From Exiguobacterium indicum HHS 31 (lineage in GTDB: Bacteria > Bacillota > Bacilli > Exiguobacteriales > Exiguobacteriaceae), in contig NZ_MPSZ01000003.1 of NCBI RefSeq assembly GCF_001939065.1, positions 62,001 through 126,000 on the forward strand: 64,000 bases of DNA. The letters run 5' to 3'. This document shows positions 1-9,840 of this stretch, piece after piece; the first letter of the stretch is position 1, and each line of letters begins with the position of its first letter. The position numbers and the translations under genes are program-made. A model generated the notes under the pieces. The model worked only from the letters and a program-made list of their open reading frames with translations. It ran no database searches and was not told the origin of the DNA.

Positions 1-771
1 TGTCGACTTCCCAGTAATGGATATTTTTCCTGATGCCTCATCAAAGAACGCACTGACACCCGTTTTAGCTCCGTTTAAAGCACTAATCACATCTTTAAAT
101 GTAGCACCTTGATCAAGAAAAACAGTTTGTGGCTGTCCCGTAGAAGAAGTACGCAATTGTATTTGATACCCAGCTTCATACTGAACAGTTGCTCCTTCCG
201 GAATAACGACTCCATCATCAAATGTTATTTTCCCAGTCGAAGCATCAAATGTATGAGCAAGTGTTAACGTATTACCATCCTTATCCTTAAAAGAAGGAGC
301 ATTGTTTGGTAAAGGCTTAATGGTAATCTCCTTTGCCGAAGTAGATAATACCTGACTTCTTTTTCCGACATCCAATCCTAGTGTAGAAACTGCTGTCGTA
401 TTTTTAACAGCACTTCCTCCATTACTCACTGTTGCTACATGCGATGGTGATGTTGCTAATTGTGTGACAGAATCAATTGAGATAGCGGTATTTCCACTAG
501 ATGGTCCACTGACGACCGTAGCTTTACTTTCATCTGAAGAAGTCGCCTTTTTAGCATAAAAGTTACGACTAAATATCAAATCAACTGCACTACTACGCAA
601 AGTCAAGAGAGAGCGGTTAATTTCACGATAAGCATCTCGTTTCCATTCCGTCACTTGCTTTTTCTGCTCTAAGCGATCGACTGGCACACGCTCCGCCTGC
701 ATTAACTGCTTGATTACACTATCAGTATCAATCCCACTTGCTAAACCACCGAATCGAATAGGTGATGACAT
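1..771 (-). CDS. fliD: Flagellar hook-associated protein 2 (filament cap), N-terminal part
   Basis: FliD forms the cap at the filament tip under which exported flagellin folds. The 257 visible codons start MSSPIRFGGLASGIDTDSVI, the characteristic FliD N-terminus, followed by the helical region and a Ser/Thr-rich domain. The gene runs off the left edge, so the C-terminal part is missing. The ATG at 771 follows an AAAGGAGGAG ribosome-binding site. It lies just downstream of flaG on the same strand, as in Bacillus, and should be transcribed from the sigma-D promoter in front of flaG. Confidence 0.93.
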   Translation of the reverse strand, partial: MSSPIRFGGLASGIDTDSVIKQLMQAERVPVDRLEQKKQVTEWKRDAYREINRSLLTLRSSAVDLIFSRNFYAKKATSSDESKATVVSGPSSGNTAISIDSVTQLATSPSHVATVSNGGSAVKNTTAVSTLGLDVGKRSQVLSTSAKEITIKPLPNNAPSFKDKDGNTLTLAHTFDASTGKITFDDGVVIPEGATVQYEAGYQIQLRTSSTGQPQTVFLDQGATFKDVISALNGAKTGVSAFFDEASGKISITGKST

Positions 772-792
772 AGTACTCCTCCTTTTGATGTG

Positions 793-1149
793 TTAAATTC
801 GTTGATCAAAAAGATGATTGAATTCCATGAAAGCAGCAAAAAAATCCAATGACTTCTTGCTAGGAATCTCACGAATCACTTCATTTTTTGAATCAACAAT
901 TTGAATATAGTAATCGTTTAATTTTTCATGTTTTACGAATTTCAATCCAGTACGTTGCTGTTCCAATACGCTATTCGCTTTTTCCACAGCTGTTTCTAGT
1001 TTTGTAATATGCTGTGGAGTAGGCAACACGACGACTCCTTCTTCAGCGAGTCGATCCTGATTTGCCTCAACGAACACATTTTTAGTTTGTTCATAAGGTA
1101 AAACGGAAGACGGCAAATGGAGCCTTACTTCAGATAAGGTCGGATTCAT
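793..1149 (-). CDS. flaG: FlaG family flagellar protein
   Basis: FlaG proteins are small flagellar accessory proteins encoded beside fliD and thought to influence filament length. This one has 118 residues; the conserved core is in the C-terminal half (LKFVKHEKLNDYYIQIVDS, then EVIREIPSKK), the usual FlaG pattern. I chose the ATG at 1149, which follows a GGGAG ribosome-binding site. An upstream in-frame TTG at 1194 would lie inside the -10 to -35 interval of a sigma-D promoter, so it is unlikely to be used. fliD follows after 21 bases. Confidence 0.88.
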   Translation of the reverse strand: MNPTLSEVRLHLPSSVLPYEQTKNVFVEANQDRLAEEGVVVLPTPQHITKLETAVEKANSVLEQQRTGLKFVKHEKLNDYYIQIVDSKNEVIREIPSKKSLDFFAAFMEFNHLFDQRI

Positions 1150-1183
1150 AGATTTCTCCCTCACGTTTTTATTCTCATGTTTT

Positions 1184-1209
1184 ATATCGACCAAAAAGTA
1201 TTTTTTTTA
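1184..1209 (-). promoter_or_regulatory. Sigma-D promoter of flaG-fliD
   Basis: On the minus strand TAAA (1209-1206), a 14-base spacer and GTCGATAT (1191-1184) match the sigma-D consensus TAAA-N14/16-GCCGATAT with one mismatch in the -10. It sits about 35 bases upstream of the flaG ATG. Confidence 0.8.
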
Positions 1210-1239
1210 GTTTTCTTTTTTGTTCTCTAAATCGTTAAA

Positions 1240-1267
1240 AATAAAAAAGAGGTAAAACATACCTCTT
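1240..1267 (-). terminator. Rho-independent terminator after the pse operon
   Basis: An 8-bp perfect inverted repeat (1247-1254 with 1260-1267, loop of 5) is followed on the minus strand by a run of T. It lies just after the pseI stop codon and separates the sugar operon from flaG-fliD. Confidence 0.85.
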
Positions 1268-1285
1268 AAAAAATATTAATTCTAT

Positions 1286-2320
1286 TTAATTTATTTGATC
1301 CCATTGAAGAGGAGTTCCACGTTCGATATCATATCGCGCTGTTTTTCCCATGATAGAAATCATATACTTAGGGGGTAATCCATGTCCCGGTCGAATTGAT
1401 TTCACATGCTCTTTTGTAAAAGTTTCGCCTGCTTTTATATCTTTTACGACAAAAAGAGATCGTGAAAAATTACGATTTTTCACCTTTTTTTCATTTAGTT
1501 GGTAGTCTATTTTCCCTAATGATGCTTCTGCATCACGCACAGCATCAACCATTGCCTTAAACTCTTGTGGATCAAGAGAAAACGAAGCATCTGGTCCTCC
1601 GATTGCTTTATCAAGAATAAAATGCTTTTCAATTACTTTAGCACCTAATGTCGTCGCAACAACTGGTGCTATGATCCCTAATGTATGATCAGACAATCCG
1701 ACTTCCACATCAAATGTTGCTTTCATGTTCTGCATAGTTTTTAAATTCGCTTCTTCAATTTTAGCAGGATAAGACGAAGTACATTTTAATAAAATAATTT
1801 CTTCATTACCAGCTCGTTTGCAAGCAGCTATCGCCTCGTCAATTTCTTGCATCGTCGCAATACCAGTCGAGATGATGACTGGTTTTTGTTTAGAAGCAAC
1901 ATATTCAATAAGAGGTACATCCGTAATTTCAAACGATGCAATTTTATATGCGGGCACGTTGAGACTTTCTAAAAAATCTACGGCAGAAGAATCAAAAGGA
2001 CTTGAAAAACAAATAATTCCTATCTCTTTGGCATAATCCATTAACTCCTTATGCCATTCCCATGGCGTGTACGCTTCTTTATATAAATCGTACAGCGTTC
2101 TTCCGTCCCAAATCGTTCCTTGATTTAATTGAAAATATTGATTAGAGCAATCAATCGTGATTGTATCGGGTGTGTATGTTTGTAATTTAATCGCATCTGC
2201 TCCTGCTTCTTTCGCTGCCATCATTGTCTTTTTTGCAATTTGAATGTCATTTCCATGATTTGCAGATAGTTCAGCAATGATAAATACGCCATTTGAAATA
2301 TCTTTATTCGCAATCTTCAT
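1286..2320 (-). CDS. pseI: Pseudaminic acid synthase
   Basis: PseI condenses 2,4-diacetamido-2,4,6-trideoxy-L-altrose with phosphoenolpyruvate to make pseudaminic acid. The 344-residue protein has the NeuB-type TIM barrel (IIAELSANHGND near residue 15, KLQTYTPDT near 45, EKHFILDKAIGGPDASFSL near 230). It ends in an SAF/antifreeze-like domain from about residue 285 (VKDIKAGETFTKEHVKSIRP). The usual family length is about 345. The ATG follows GGGGAT at 7 bases, 5 bases after the pseGH stop. Sialic or legionaminic acid synthases are the main alternatives, but the PseB/C/G/H/F neighbours settle it as Pse. Confidence 0.93.
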   Translation of the reverse strand: MKIANKDISNGVFIIAELSANHGNDIQIAKKTMMAAKEAGADAIKLQTYTPDTITIDCSNQYFQLNQGTIWDGRTLYDLYKEAYTPWEWHKELMDYAKEIGIICFSSPFDSSAVDFLESLNVPAYKIASFEITDVPLIEYVASKQKPVIISTGIATMQEIDEAIAACKRAGNEEIILLKCTSSYPAKIEEANLKTMQNMKATFDVEVGLSDHTLGIIAPVVATTLGAKVIEKHFILDKAIGGPDASFSLDPQEFKAMVDAVRDAEASLGKIDYQLNEKKVKNRNFSRSLFVVKDIKAGETFTKEHVKSIRPGHGLPPKYMISIMGKTARYDIERGTPLQWDQIN

Positions 2321-2325
2321 TAGTC

Positions 2326-3780
2326 TTATCCCCTAATCTCGTACGTATATTGAGAAGCACCATTTAAAATTGATTGTGCAAATGATCGTTTGAAACCAAC
2401 TCTTTCAAAAGTTTTTATAGATGCTTTGTTTTCATCTGAAATCCAAGCAAATACTTGTGAAACATTAGGAAATTTTTGCTGGAGGTAATCTATACTTTGG
2501 TAAATGAGAGTTTTGCTTAATCCTTTACCTAAAATAGATTGAGCTAGACTAATACTAATTGTTGCTGATTTATCATTAATTTCATATCTTATTTGACCTA
2601 CTAATTGATCAAACTCGTCAATAACTACTAAAAACAAATGAGTTTTAGAATTTATTGTTTCTTTGAACCACTGGATATGAGATTCCCATTCAATTGGTCG
2701 AGCATTCAAAGAATATTTTCGAACATACTCTTGATTAGATAGTTCAAAAACAAAAGCACAATCGCTTTCTTTCGCAGTTCTAATACTTAGTCGATGACTA
2801 GTTACTTCTTCGTAACATAAAGCATTAATAATTCGTTCTGAACCTAGTCCATCTATCAATCCATCTAGTCGTTCCATGATTTTTTTACGAAATGGTATCG
2901 AAAACATCCGCTGCAATTCTATCTCAAATTTCTCAGAAAATTTTTCCTCTTCCCAACAAAGTATCGTTTGAATGAGTTGTTTATTTCTTAATGAGCTTAG
3001 ATTTCCTCTTTGATTATCTGCAATTTGTATCGGAATGAACGGTGTAGAGGTTGCAATCAATTCGTAAATAGTTTGCCCGGCTGCAGTAATTGCAAAATCC
3101 GAAGCAATCATTAATTTTTGCATTTCGTGACTCGATAAATAATTATGTAAAACGATATTCCTATATTCCTGAATCAATCCTTCTCCGAAATGCGACGAAT
3201 CTAAATTCCCTAACACAATATTAATTTTACATTCCGGATCAATTTCGTTGATTTTTTTTAATATCGTTCGAATTAATTCTATTTGATTCGTTCCACCCAT
3301 CGTTAATAGAATTTCATTAGTCTTCTGAACATGCTTTTTGTTGGCAATTGATTTATAAGCGTCTCTTAATATAATGTATTTGCTACCTATTAGCAGATCT
3401 CTAGTTTCTTTTGTAGCTTGAAGAGAGGCTCGTACAACAATTCCTTTAGGATATTCAATTCTTGACATATCGTCTAGGTATAATACTTTTTTTGAATGTT
3501 CACTAACGAATTGACAGACTTGTTTTGAAGCAATATATGAATCCACAATATAATGAACAGATGTTTGAATATTATTTCTTAGATATTCGAAAGAAGTCCA
3601 ATCAACAATGGAATAATTTCGATTCTGTAAAATATCGATATTAAGAAGTTCACTATTAATAATCATTTCGACATCAATTTTCCTTTTTACTAATTCATCA
3701 TATAGTGAACTGCACCTCGAAAGATGTCCATAACCAGTTTTCTTTCCTCCCTCAGTCAGAATTACGACCTTCATTTCCAT
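2326..3780 (-). CDS. PseG-PseH fusion: UDP-sugar hydrolase plus N-acetyltransferase
   Basis: This 484-residue protein joins two steps of pseudaminic acid synthesis. Residues 1 to about 325 resemble PseG, the GT-B-fold hydrolase that removes UDP from UDP-2,4-diacetamido-trideoxy-altrose; the ILTEGGKKTGYGHLSR start and AITAAGQTIYELIATSTPFI near residue 255 are typical. From about residue 335 there is a GNAT domain (SIRTAKESDCAFVFELSN, later ILGKGLSKTLI and ASIKTFERVGFKRS) matching PseH, which acetylates the 4-amino group. The ATG at 3780 follows AAGGATG. An upstream start at 3831 would lie inside pseF and adds residues foreign to PseG. An ATG at 3774 is also possible. No stop or frameshift separates the halves. 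Confidence 0.87.
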   Translation of the reverse strand: MEMKVVILTEGGKKTGYGHLSRCSSLYDELVKRKIDVEMIINSELLNIDILQNRNYSIVDWTSFEYLRNNIQTSVHYIVDSYIASKQVCQFVSEHSKKVLYLDDMSRIEYPKGIVVRASLQATKETRDLLIGSKYIILRDAYKSIANKKHVQKTNEILLTMGGTNQIELIRTILKKINEIDPECKINIVLGNLDSSHFGEGLIQEYRNIVLHNYLSSHEMQKLMIASDFAITAAGQTIYELIATSTPFIPIQIADNQRGNLSSLRNKQLIQTILCWEEEKFSEKFEIELQRMFSIPFRKKIMERLDGLIDGLGSERIINALCYEEVTSHRLSIRTAKESDCAFVFELSNQEYVRKYSLNARPIEWESHIQWFKETINSKTHLFLVVIDEFDQLVGQIRYEINDKSATISISLAQSILGKGLSKTLIYQSIDYLQQKFPNVSQVFAWISDENKASIKTFERVGFKRSFAQSILNGASQYTYEIRG

Positions 3781-3781
3781 C

Positions 3782-4525
3782 TCATCCTTTTGATTTAATT
3801 TCTTTTTGTTGAATATGCATATTAATATCATTCAACTTCTTTTCTTGCTTAAAAACATCTAAAATATCATTTAGATAGAAGTCGTGTTTTCCATAATAAA
3901 GCCGTTCATAGATTTCGTTAATTAGTTTAAAATCTTCTGGAGTATCTAATGTCCATCTGAACATAGAGTAGTTAACTGGATTCTTCAGCAATTCTACTTT
4001 TGAAATATGTTCGTACATAAATGGTGTTACATGTTCACGTTGGTAATCAAAATCGGCTTTCTCAAAAGCCTGTTGTAATGCTTGGAAAGAAAAAATTTCT
4101 GCATCTAATCCCCTAGGAAAAGTCCTATCTTCGATTTTTTTACCAACATTCGTAGCGATTTCGCAATTTGATTCATGATATTTACGGACTAATTCATTCA
4201 AAACAATAGGATCAACTAAAGGGCAATCCGAAGTAATCCTAACGATATGATCAGCATCACTTGATACTGCAGCTTGGTAGTAACGTTCTAGTACGTTTTC
4301 AGAACTTCCACGAAATACCTTTACCCCATAACGTTTAGCTTCTACTTCCACTACATCATCTTCTTTTAAAATTGTAGTTGCTACAATAATTTCATCTATT
4401 TCTCTCGCTTGTTGTACGCGTTCAATCACATGATTCAAAACCGTCTTCTCTTTTAACTTCATCATGATTTTTCCAGGTAATCGTGTTGATCCCATTCTCG
4501 CTTGAATGATTGCTACTGTTTTCAT
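3782..4525 (-). CDS. pseF: Pseudaminic acid cytidylyltransferase (SpsF-like)
   Basis: This enzyme activates pseudaminic acid with CTP to CMP-Pse, the glycosyl donor. The 247 residues open with IIQARMGSTRLPGK, the nucleotide-binding signature of the SpsF/NeuA-type cytidylyltransferases. Further family motifs are RITSDCPLVDP near residue 95 and RWTLDTPEDFKLI near 190. By sequence alone it fits the broad SpsF family (COG1861). Its place between pseC and pseG assigns it the PseF role, because the operon has no other cytidylyltransferase. The stop is followed by one base and then the pseGH ATG, so translation is probably coupled. Confidence 0.85.
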   Translation of the reverse strand: MKTVAIIQARMGSTRLPGKIMMKLKEKTVLNHVIERVQQAREIDEIIVATTILKEDDVVEVEAKRYGVKVFRGSSENVLERYYQAAVSSDADHIVRITSDCPLVDPIVLNELVRKYHESNCEIATNVGKKIEDRTFPRGLDAEIFSFQALQQAFEKADFDYQREHVTPFMYEHISKVELLKNPVNYSMFRWTLDTPEDFKLINEIYERLYYGKHDFYLNDILDVFKQEKKLNDINMHIQQKEIKSKG

Positions 4526-4534
4526 CAGGTCTCT

Positions 4535-5716
4535 TCACTTTCTATAATGATTCAGAATTTTTATAACTGCGGTAATGACATCATTAATATCATCTACACT
4601 CATTTTAGGAAAAAGTGGCAGTGTCAAAATTTCTTCGTATAATTTCTCAGCAACTGGATATGTCTCTTTACCGTATCCAAGTTGCTGATAGTAAGGCATC
4701 TTGTGAACAGGGATATAATGAACGTTGACACCGATATTTTCTTTCATCAGCTCTTCGTAGATCACTTTTCTAGAAACTTTCATTTTTTCTGATTGAAGTC
4801 GAATAATGTATAAATGCCAACTTGAATCACCGTCAGGATGTTGAGCAGGAATACGAATCTCATCCCTACTTTCAAATGCTTCATTATATAAAGAAACATA
4901 ATGTTTTCTCCTCGATAAGAAGCGATCTATCTTTTTTAATTGATTTGCTCCAAGAGCTGCTTGTATATCTGTCATTCGATAATTGAAACCTAAAGACTGC
5001 ATTTCATAGTACCAAGGACCATGAGGTTCGGTCATTAACTGCTGATCTTTGATAATGCCATGTGAACGGAATTGTAATAATTTTTGATAATAGACGTCAT
5101 CGTTAGTCGTAATAACACCACCCTCACCCGACGTGATGTGCTTTACCGGATGGAAGCTAAACATCGTCATATCACTTAATCCACCAATGCGCTTCTTTTT
5201 ATACGAAGCACCTAACGCATGTGCAGCATCTTCAATAACGACTAAATTGTGTTCTTGAGCGAGACGATGAATTTCATCCAACTCAGCTGGTTGTCCAGTA
5301 AAATGGACTGGAATGATTGCTTTCGTTTTTGATGTGATTTTTTCTTCAATTTGCTTAGGATCTATATTGTAGGTACTATCATCGATATCAGCAAATACTG
5401 GAGTTCCTCCCTGATAGAGTACACAATTCGCACTGGCAGCGAACGTCATAGGGGTCGTAATAACTTCATCCCCTTCTTGAATTCCTGCGGCAAAGCATGC
5501 GCCATGTAAAGCTGCCGTTCCATTTGAAAAAGAAACTGCATACTTTGCTCCGACGTAATTAGCAACTGCTTCTTCAAACTCCAATATGGCAGGTCCTGTT
5601 GTCAAAAAATCACTTTTTAATATCTTTACGACAGCCTCGATATCATCATCTTCAATCCATTGTCTACCATAAGGTAAAAATGTATCTCTTACTGGTACTT
5701 GGCTCACTGTAAACAT
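4535..5716 (-). CDS. pseC: UDP-4-amino-4,6-dideoxy-N-acetyl-beta-L-altrosamine transaminase
   Basis: PseC transfers an amino group to C4 of the PseB product, using PLP and glutamate. This 393-residue fold-type I aminotransferase of the DegT/DnrJ/EryC1 family shows SFSNGTAALHGACFA near residue 65, VIEDAAHALGA near 165 and the Schiff-base lysine in FHPVKHITSGEGG near 190. Its length is typical. AGGAG directly abuts the ATG at 5716, so the GTG at 5707 (protein start MSQVPVRDTF) has better ribosome-binding spacing and may be the real start. It is the second sugar gene after pseB. Confidence 0.92.
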   Translation of the reverse strand: MFTVSQVPVRDTFLPYGRQWIEDDDIEAVVKILKSDFLTTGPAILEFEEAVANYVGAKYAVSFSNGTAALHGACFAAGIQEGDEVITTPMTFAASANCVLYQGGTPVFADIDDSTYNIDPKQIEEKITSKTKAIIPVHFTGQPAELDEIHRLAQEHNLVVIEDAAHALGASYKKKRIGGLSDMTMFSFHPVKHITSGEGGVITTNDDVYYQKLLQFRSHGIIKDQQLMTEPHGPWYYEMQSLGFNYRMTDIQAALGANQLKKIDRFLSRRKHYVSLYNEAFESRDEIRIPAQHPDGDSSWHLYIIRLQSEKMKVSRKVIYEELMKENIGVNVHYIPVHKMPYYQQLGYGKETYPVAEKLYEEILTLPLFPKMSVDDINDVITAVIKILNHYRK

Positions 5717-5732
5717 CTCCTCATCAAGCTAT

Positions 5733-6719
<987 letters not shown>

Positions 6720-6751
6720 TCATGCAAAAATGCATCAGTTAAATATTTTTG

Positions 6752-8662
6752 TTACCTTATCGTTTCTACGCATGTTTGCTTAATGGTATAAAGTTGATTT
6801 TCTAGTTCTTGAATCGATTCAACCATCCGTGACAAAATAGAAAGACGCATTGCACTTGTCCGATTATATCGATTATGAATTTTTATTTTGTTTTGAATGA
6901 TTAACAAATTAACTAGTTGCAGCGGCATTATATGTGTACGGAAAAAAGGAGCTTCAATCATCGCATCCCAATCAAGTAGTATTTTTTCAAATTCATCTAC
7001 GGTTACTGCTTTTTTATACATGGTACGCTTCAATCGTTTTTCAAGTGTTTGTAAGCGTTCTAAAATACTATCTAATAATTCTTGAACATATTGGATTGAT
7101 GCGTCTAGTTCTAAAATATTCTTGTTATCCACTTTTTTTAGGTTGCGTTTTTTGATTAAATTTGTTTGTAATGATTTAAGTGATTGATAGGGTACACCTT
7201 CAATAAGGGCACCTTTTTCCGCATAGTTAACTAATTTTTCTGATAAGCCACAGTTTAATTTGATTAAAGCTTGATATCCACTTAAAAATCCAAATAAGAT
7301 TGGTGTCGTCTTTCCCATCTGACCATTATTTAAAGGAACATCGTATAACGTTTCATGCATTTGGCCATCTGTAGAAGAAACCTGTTTAACAGAAGCACTA
7401 TAATATTCGCCTTTCCTTAATGCTAAATCCTGTCCAATTAATCCAATAGAATCAAATCCTAAATAATTTGCAAAGGCAACTGCTGCTAATGCCACAGTAG
7501 GGTAAGAGGTAAATGATGTTTTTGAATACGCCAACAATTCTTGTGATATTTGTGAATCTGCATATGGAATCAACAGCCCTTTTGCGCGTTGTGGTATCTG
7601 ATGGTTTACTTGTAACGAATAAACTAATGGGACATCTAATTCAATGTCTTTAAAGAAGTGAGCATTTGCTTCTCCTGCATCAATCGAAACTACAAAATCA
7701 GGACGAATTCCATGTTCATACAATACTTTTACCGTCTGACCAATCGCAATAATGTAATATGCGTTCTGTGCTTGTTTAAGATATGGAATAGCTTCTTCTA
7801 ATGAAGGTCCCCCTGCGATCATCAAAGCATTACTTCCTATATATTGATGTTTCAAACAGCTAACATCTAAAATATAATCTGATTTTCCACTTAAGTACTT
7901 AGCATTTCGAAACGATTCTTGATACCAACTTTCTGTATATACTTTTCGTGTCGTTAAATTGATTAAGCTTTCTCCCAAATAGTTTCTAACCAATTTTAAA
8001 AGTTCAAGCAATACTTGGGTATCTTTGTAAAGAGGATGTTTGATGACTTCCGTTTTCAAACCAACAAAGGATTGAAACTTTGATTGCAATAACATCTTAC
8101 TATCGTCTTTTGAATCAAGAAACGATAGTACCATATCGGTTTTCACATTTGAAGGTAAGTTGAATGGATCGATTGTAAGAACATGATAACTTTTTAACAA
8201 CTCTTTATGAATCATTCCACTTCCATATCCTAAAAGAATGATTGCTTCTGTATCATCATTAATTTCTAATTGTAATTGCTTTAAAGTTGACGTTGTTTCA
8301 TTTATAAAGTAATAACTGTCGTCATGTTGCTTCACAAGAGCCATTTCATTCTCGTGATATCGAAACGGATAGACGATTTGCTTCTGATGTTCAACTGCTA
8401 ATAACGATTCGTATTCTGTAATTAATAATTGTAAATTATCGTAGACTACATTAGCATACAATGATTGATTATTTTTCTTTATAGATCGAAGCTCCAACAT
8501 ATTTTCCGCCGTTCTAATACCATTAGAATGAATCTTTTCCCCAAACAGCCGAATCATTTCAACAATTTCGTCGAATAAATCCCATTCTTTGTTTTCACCA
8601 AGTACGGAAATCTGATTCGAAATCTCTCGAAGTTCTTTTACTATGTTATGTAATTGTGACAT
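6752..8662 (-). CDS. Motility-associated factor (Maf) glycosyltransferase family protein
   Basis: Maf proteins are believed to transfer nonulosonic acids such as pseudaminic acid to flagellin Ser/Thr in the cytoplasm. The 636-residue protein has the central 6-hydroxymethylpterin-pyrophosphokinase-like (MptE/DUF115) domain from about residue 265, with LMIAGGPSLEEAIPYLKQA, AYYIIAIGQTVKVLYEHGI, FVVSIDAGEA and GLIGQDLAL. The N-terminal part is variable and the C-terminus helical. The ATG at 8662 follows AAAGGAG. A longer in-frame extension to 8740 reads through AT-rich promoter-like DNA and is unlikely. It sits directly between the flagellin gene and the Pse pathway. The function is family-based inference. 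Confidence 0.85.
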   Translation of the reverse strand: MSQLHNIVKELREISNQISVLGENKEWDLFDEIVEMIRLFGEKIHSNGIRTAENMLELRSIKKNNQSLYANVVYDNLQLLITEYESLLAVEHQKQIVYPFRYHENEMALVKQHDDSYYFINETTSTLKQLQLEINDDTEAIILLGYGSGMIHKELLKSYHVLTIDPFNLPSNVKTDMVLSFLDSKDDSKMLLQSKFQSFVGLKTEVIKHPLYKDTQVLLELLKLVRNYLGESLINLTTRKVYTESWYQESFRNAKYLSGKSDYILDVSCLKHQYIGSNALMIAGGPSLEEAIPYLKQAQNAYYIIAIGQTVKVLYEHGIRPDFVVSIDAGEANAHFFKDIELDVPLVYSLQVNHQIPQRAKGLLIPYADSQISQELLAYSKTSFTSYPTVALAAVAFANYLGFDSIGLIGQDLALRKGEYYSASVKQVSSTDGQMHETLYDVPLNNGQMGKTTPILFGFLSGYQALIKLNCGLSEKLVNYAEKGALIEGVPYQSLKSLQTNLIKKRNLKKVDNKNILELDASIQYVQELLDSILERLQTLEKRLKRTMYKKAVTVDEFEKILLDWDAMIEAPFFRTHIMPLQLVNLLIIQNKIKIHNRYNRTSAMRLSILSRMVESIQELENQLYTIKQTCVETIR

Positions 8663-8746
8663 AATTAACTCCTTTATTTTTAAAAAATATATCCATATAT
8701 AGTATACATTTTCAATGTATGAATATCGATAAACTAACAATTTTAC

Positions 8747-8788
8747 AAAAAAAGAGAGACAGACGAAATGTCTGCCCCCTCTTTTTTA
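8747..8788 (-). terminator. Terminator after hag
   Basis: On the minus strand AAAAAAGAG ... CTCTTTTTT arms enclose a GCAGAC/GTCTG(T) inner stem around TTTC, ending in a run of T. It starts about 20 bases after the flagellin stop and insulates the highly expressed hag from maf. Confidence 0.85.
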
Positions 8789-8806
8789 AACGGATCAAAG
8801 TTATGA

Positions 8807-9625
8807 TTAACGTAACAACTGAAGTACAGCTTGTGGCTGTTGGTTCGCTTGAGCAAGCATAGCTTGAGCAGCTTGGTTCAAAATGTTGTTTTTCGTGAAA
8901 CTCATCATCTCTTTTGCCATGTCTACGTCACGTACACGAGATTCAGCAGCTTGAAGATTTTCAGATCCAACATTTAAGTTGTTAATTGTGTGTTCAAGGC
9001 GGTTTTGAGTCGCCCCAAGTTTTGAACGCTCAGAAGATACTTTTTCAATCGCAGTGTTGACTGTAGTAATAGCGCCATCAGCACCAGCTTGAGTAGAAAT
9101 ATCAACTCCTTGTACACCTAAACCAGTCGCTGTCATATTTGAAATTTTTAATTCGATATTTTGAGTAGCATTAGCACCAATGTGGAATTTAAGTCCGTTT
9201 GCTGAGAAACCGCCGCTCATCAATGTTTTTGTGTTGAACTCTGTATTGTTTGCAATCCGTGAAACTTCACTTGTGAGTTCTGCTACCTCTTTTTGAAGCT
9301 CAGCACGGTCTTCATTTGTGTTCGTATCGTTTGATGATTGAACTGAAAGTTCACGCATCCGTTGAAGGATCGAGTGTGTTTCATTCAATGCGCCTTCAGC
9401 TGTTTGAATGAGTGAGATTCCATCTTGTGCGTTACGTGAAGCTTGATCCAAACCACGAATCTGACCGCGCATTTTTTCAGAGATCGCAAGACCTGCTGCA
9501 TCATCTCCAGCACGGTTGATACGGAGACCAGAAGAAAGTTTCTCCATTGATTTACCAGAGTTAACTGTGTTAGCACCCATGTTACGGTGTGCGTTCATTG
9601 CATTAAGGTTGTGATTGATAATCAT
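8807..9625 (-). CDS. hag: Flagellin
   Basis: This is the filament subunit. The 272 residues have the conserved flagellin N-terminal D0/D1 region (MIINHNLNAMNAHRN, SSGLRINRAGDDAAGLAIS) and C-terminal D1/D0 region (ARDVDM-type stretch RVRDVDMAKEMMSFTKNNIL, ending VLQLLR). The variable centre is very short, as in Bacillus Hag. Seen here are Ser/Thr residues in the short D1-D2 loop (about 140-190) that could accept glycans. It has its own sigma-D promoter, a roughly 115-base leader with CsrA-type sites and its own terminator, so it is a single-gene transcript. Confidence 0.97.
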   Translation of the reverse strand: MIINHNLNAMNAHRNMGANTVNSGKSMEKLSSGLRINRAGDDAAGLAISEKMRGQIRGLDQASRNAQDGISLIQTAEGALNETHSILQRMRELSVQSSNDTNTNEDRAELQKEVAELTSEVSRIANNTEFNTKTLMSGGFSANGLKFHIGANATQNIELKISNMTATGLGVQGVDISTQAGADGAITTVNTAIEKVSSERSKLGATQNRLEHTINNLNVGSENLQAAESRVRDVDMAKEMMSFTKNNILNQAAQAMLAQANQQPQAVLQLLR

Positions 9626-9630
9626 TGTAA

Positions 9631-9677
9631 TTTCCCTCCATAGGATAAGTTTTTTGTCTCTTTGAAGATCCGTCTTC
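9631..9677 (-). promoter_or_regulatory. Putative CsrA-binding sites in the hag leader
   Basis: Two GGA elements lie in the leader. One is the Shine-Dalgarno itself (TGGAGGGAAA, 9640-9631). The other is presented in the loop of a 5-bp hairpin, GAAGA-CGGA-TCTTC (9677-9664). One hairpin-loop GGA plus one GGA in the Shine-Dalgarno is the arrangement described for B. subtilis hag, where CsrA blocks ribosome binding and FliW relieves it. csrA and fliW are present in this window. Confidence 0.7.
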
Positions 9678-9747
9678 TCCGAGATGTGCCCCCTGGCCGG
9701 CCCAAGGGCGACACGGTAGAATTAGTCGATGACTGCTTCCACCCTAT

Positions 9748-9773
9748 ATATCGTCGTCCCTCCGAAATGTTTA
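9748..9773 (-). promoter_or_regulatory. Sigma-D promoter of hag
   Basis: On the minus strand TAAA (9773-9770), 14 bases and GACGATAT (9755-9748) match the sigma-D consensus with one mismatch. Transcription should begin near 9740. Confidence 0.87.
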
Positions 9774-9794
9774 ATGCTTTTTTCAAAAAAATCC

Positions 9795-9830
9795 AAAAAA
9801 AATCGTACATCCTGTTTTAGGATGCACGAT
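9795..9830 (-). terminator. Terminator after the chemoreceptor gene
   Basis: On the minus strand ATCGTGCATCC, a loop of TAAAACA, GGATGTACGAT and then eight T. The stem has one G-T pair. It lies just downstream of the chemoreceptor stop. Confidence 0.9.
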
Positions 9831-9840
9831 TTCTCATCAA

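Noticed and set aside
1150-1194. TTG start adding 15 residues to FlaG
   Set aside because: It would overlap the sigma-D promoter and has no ribosome-binding site.
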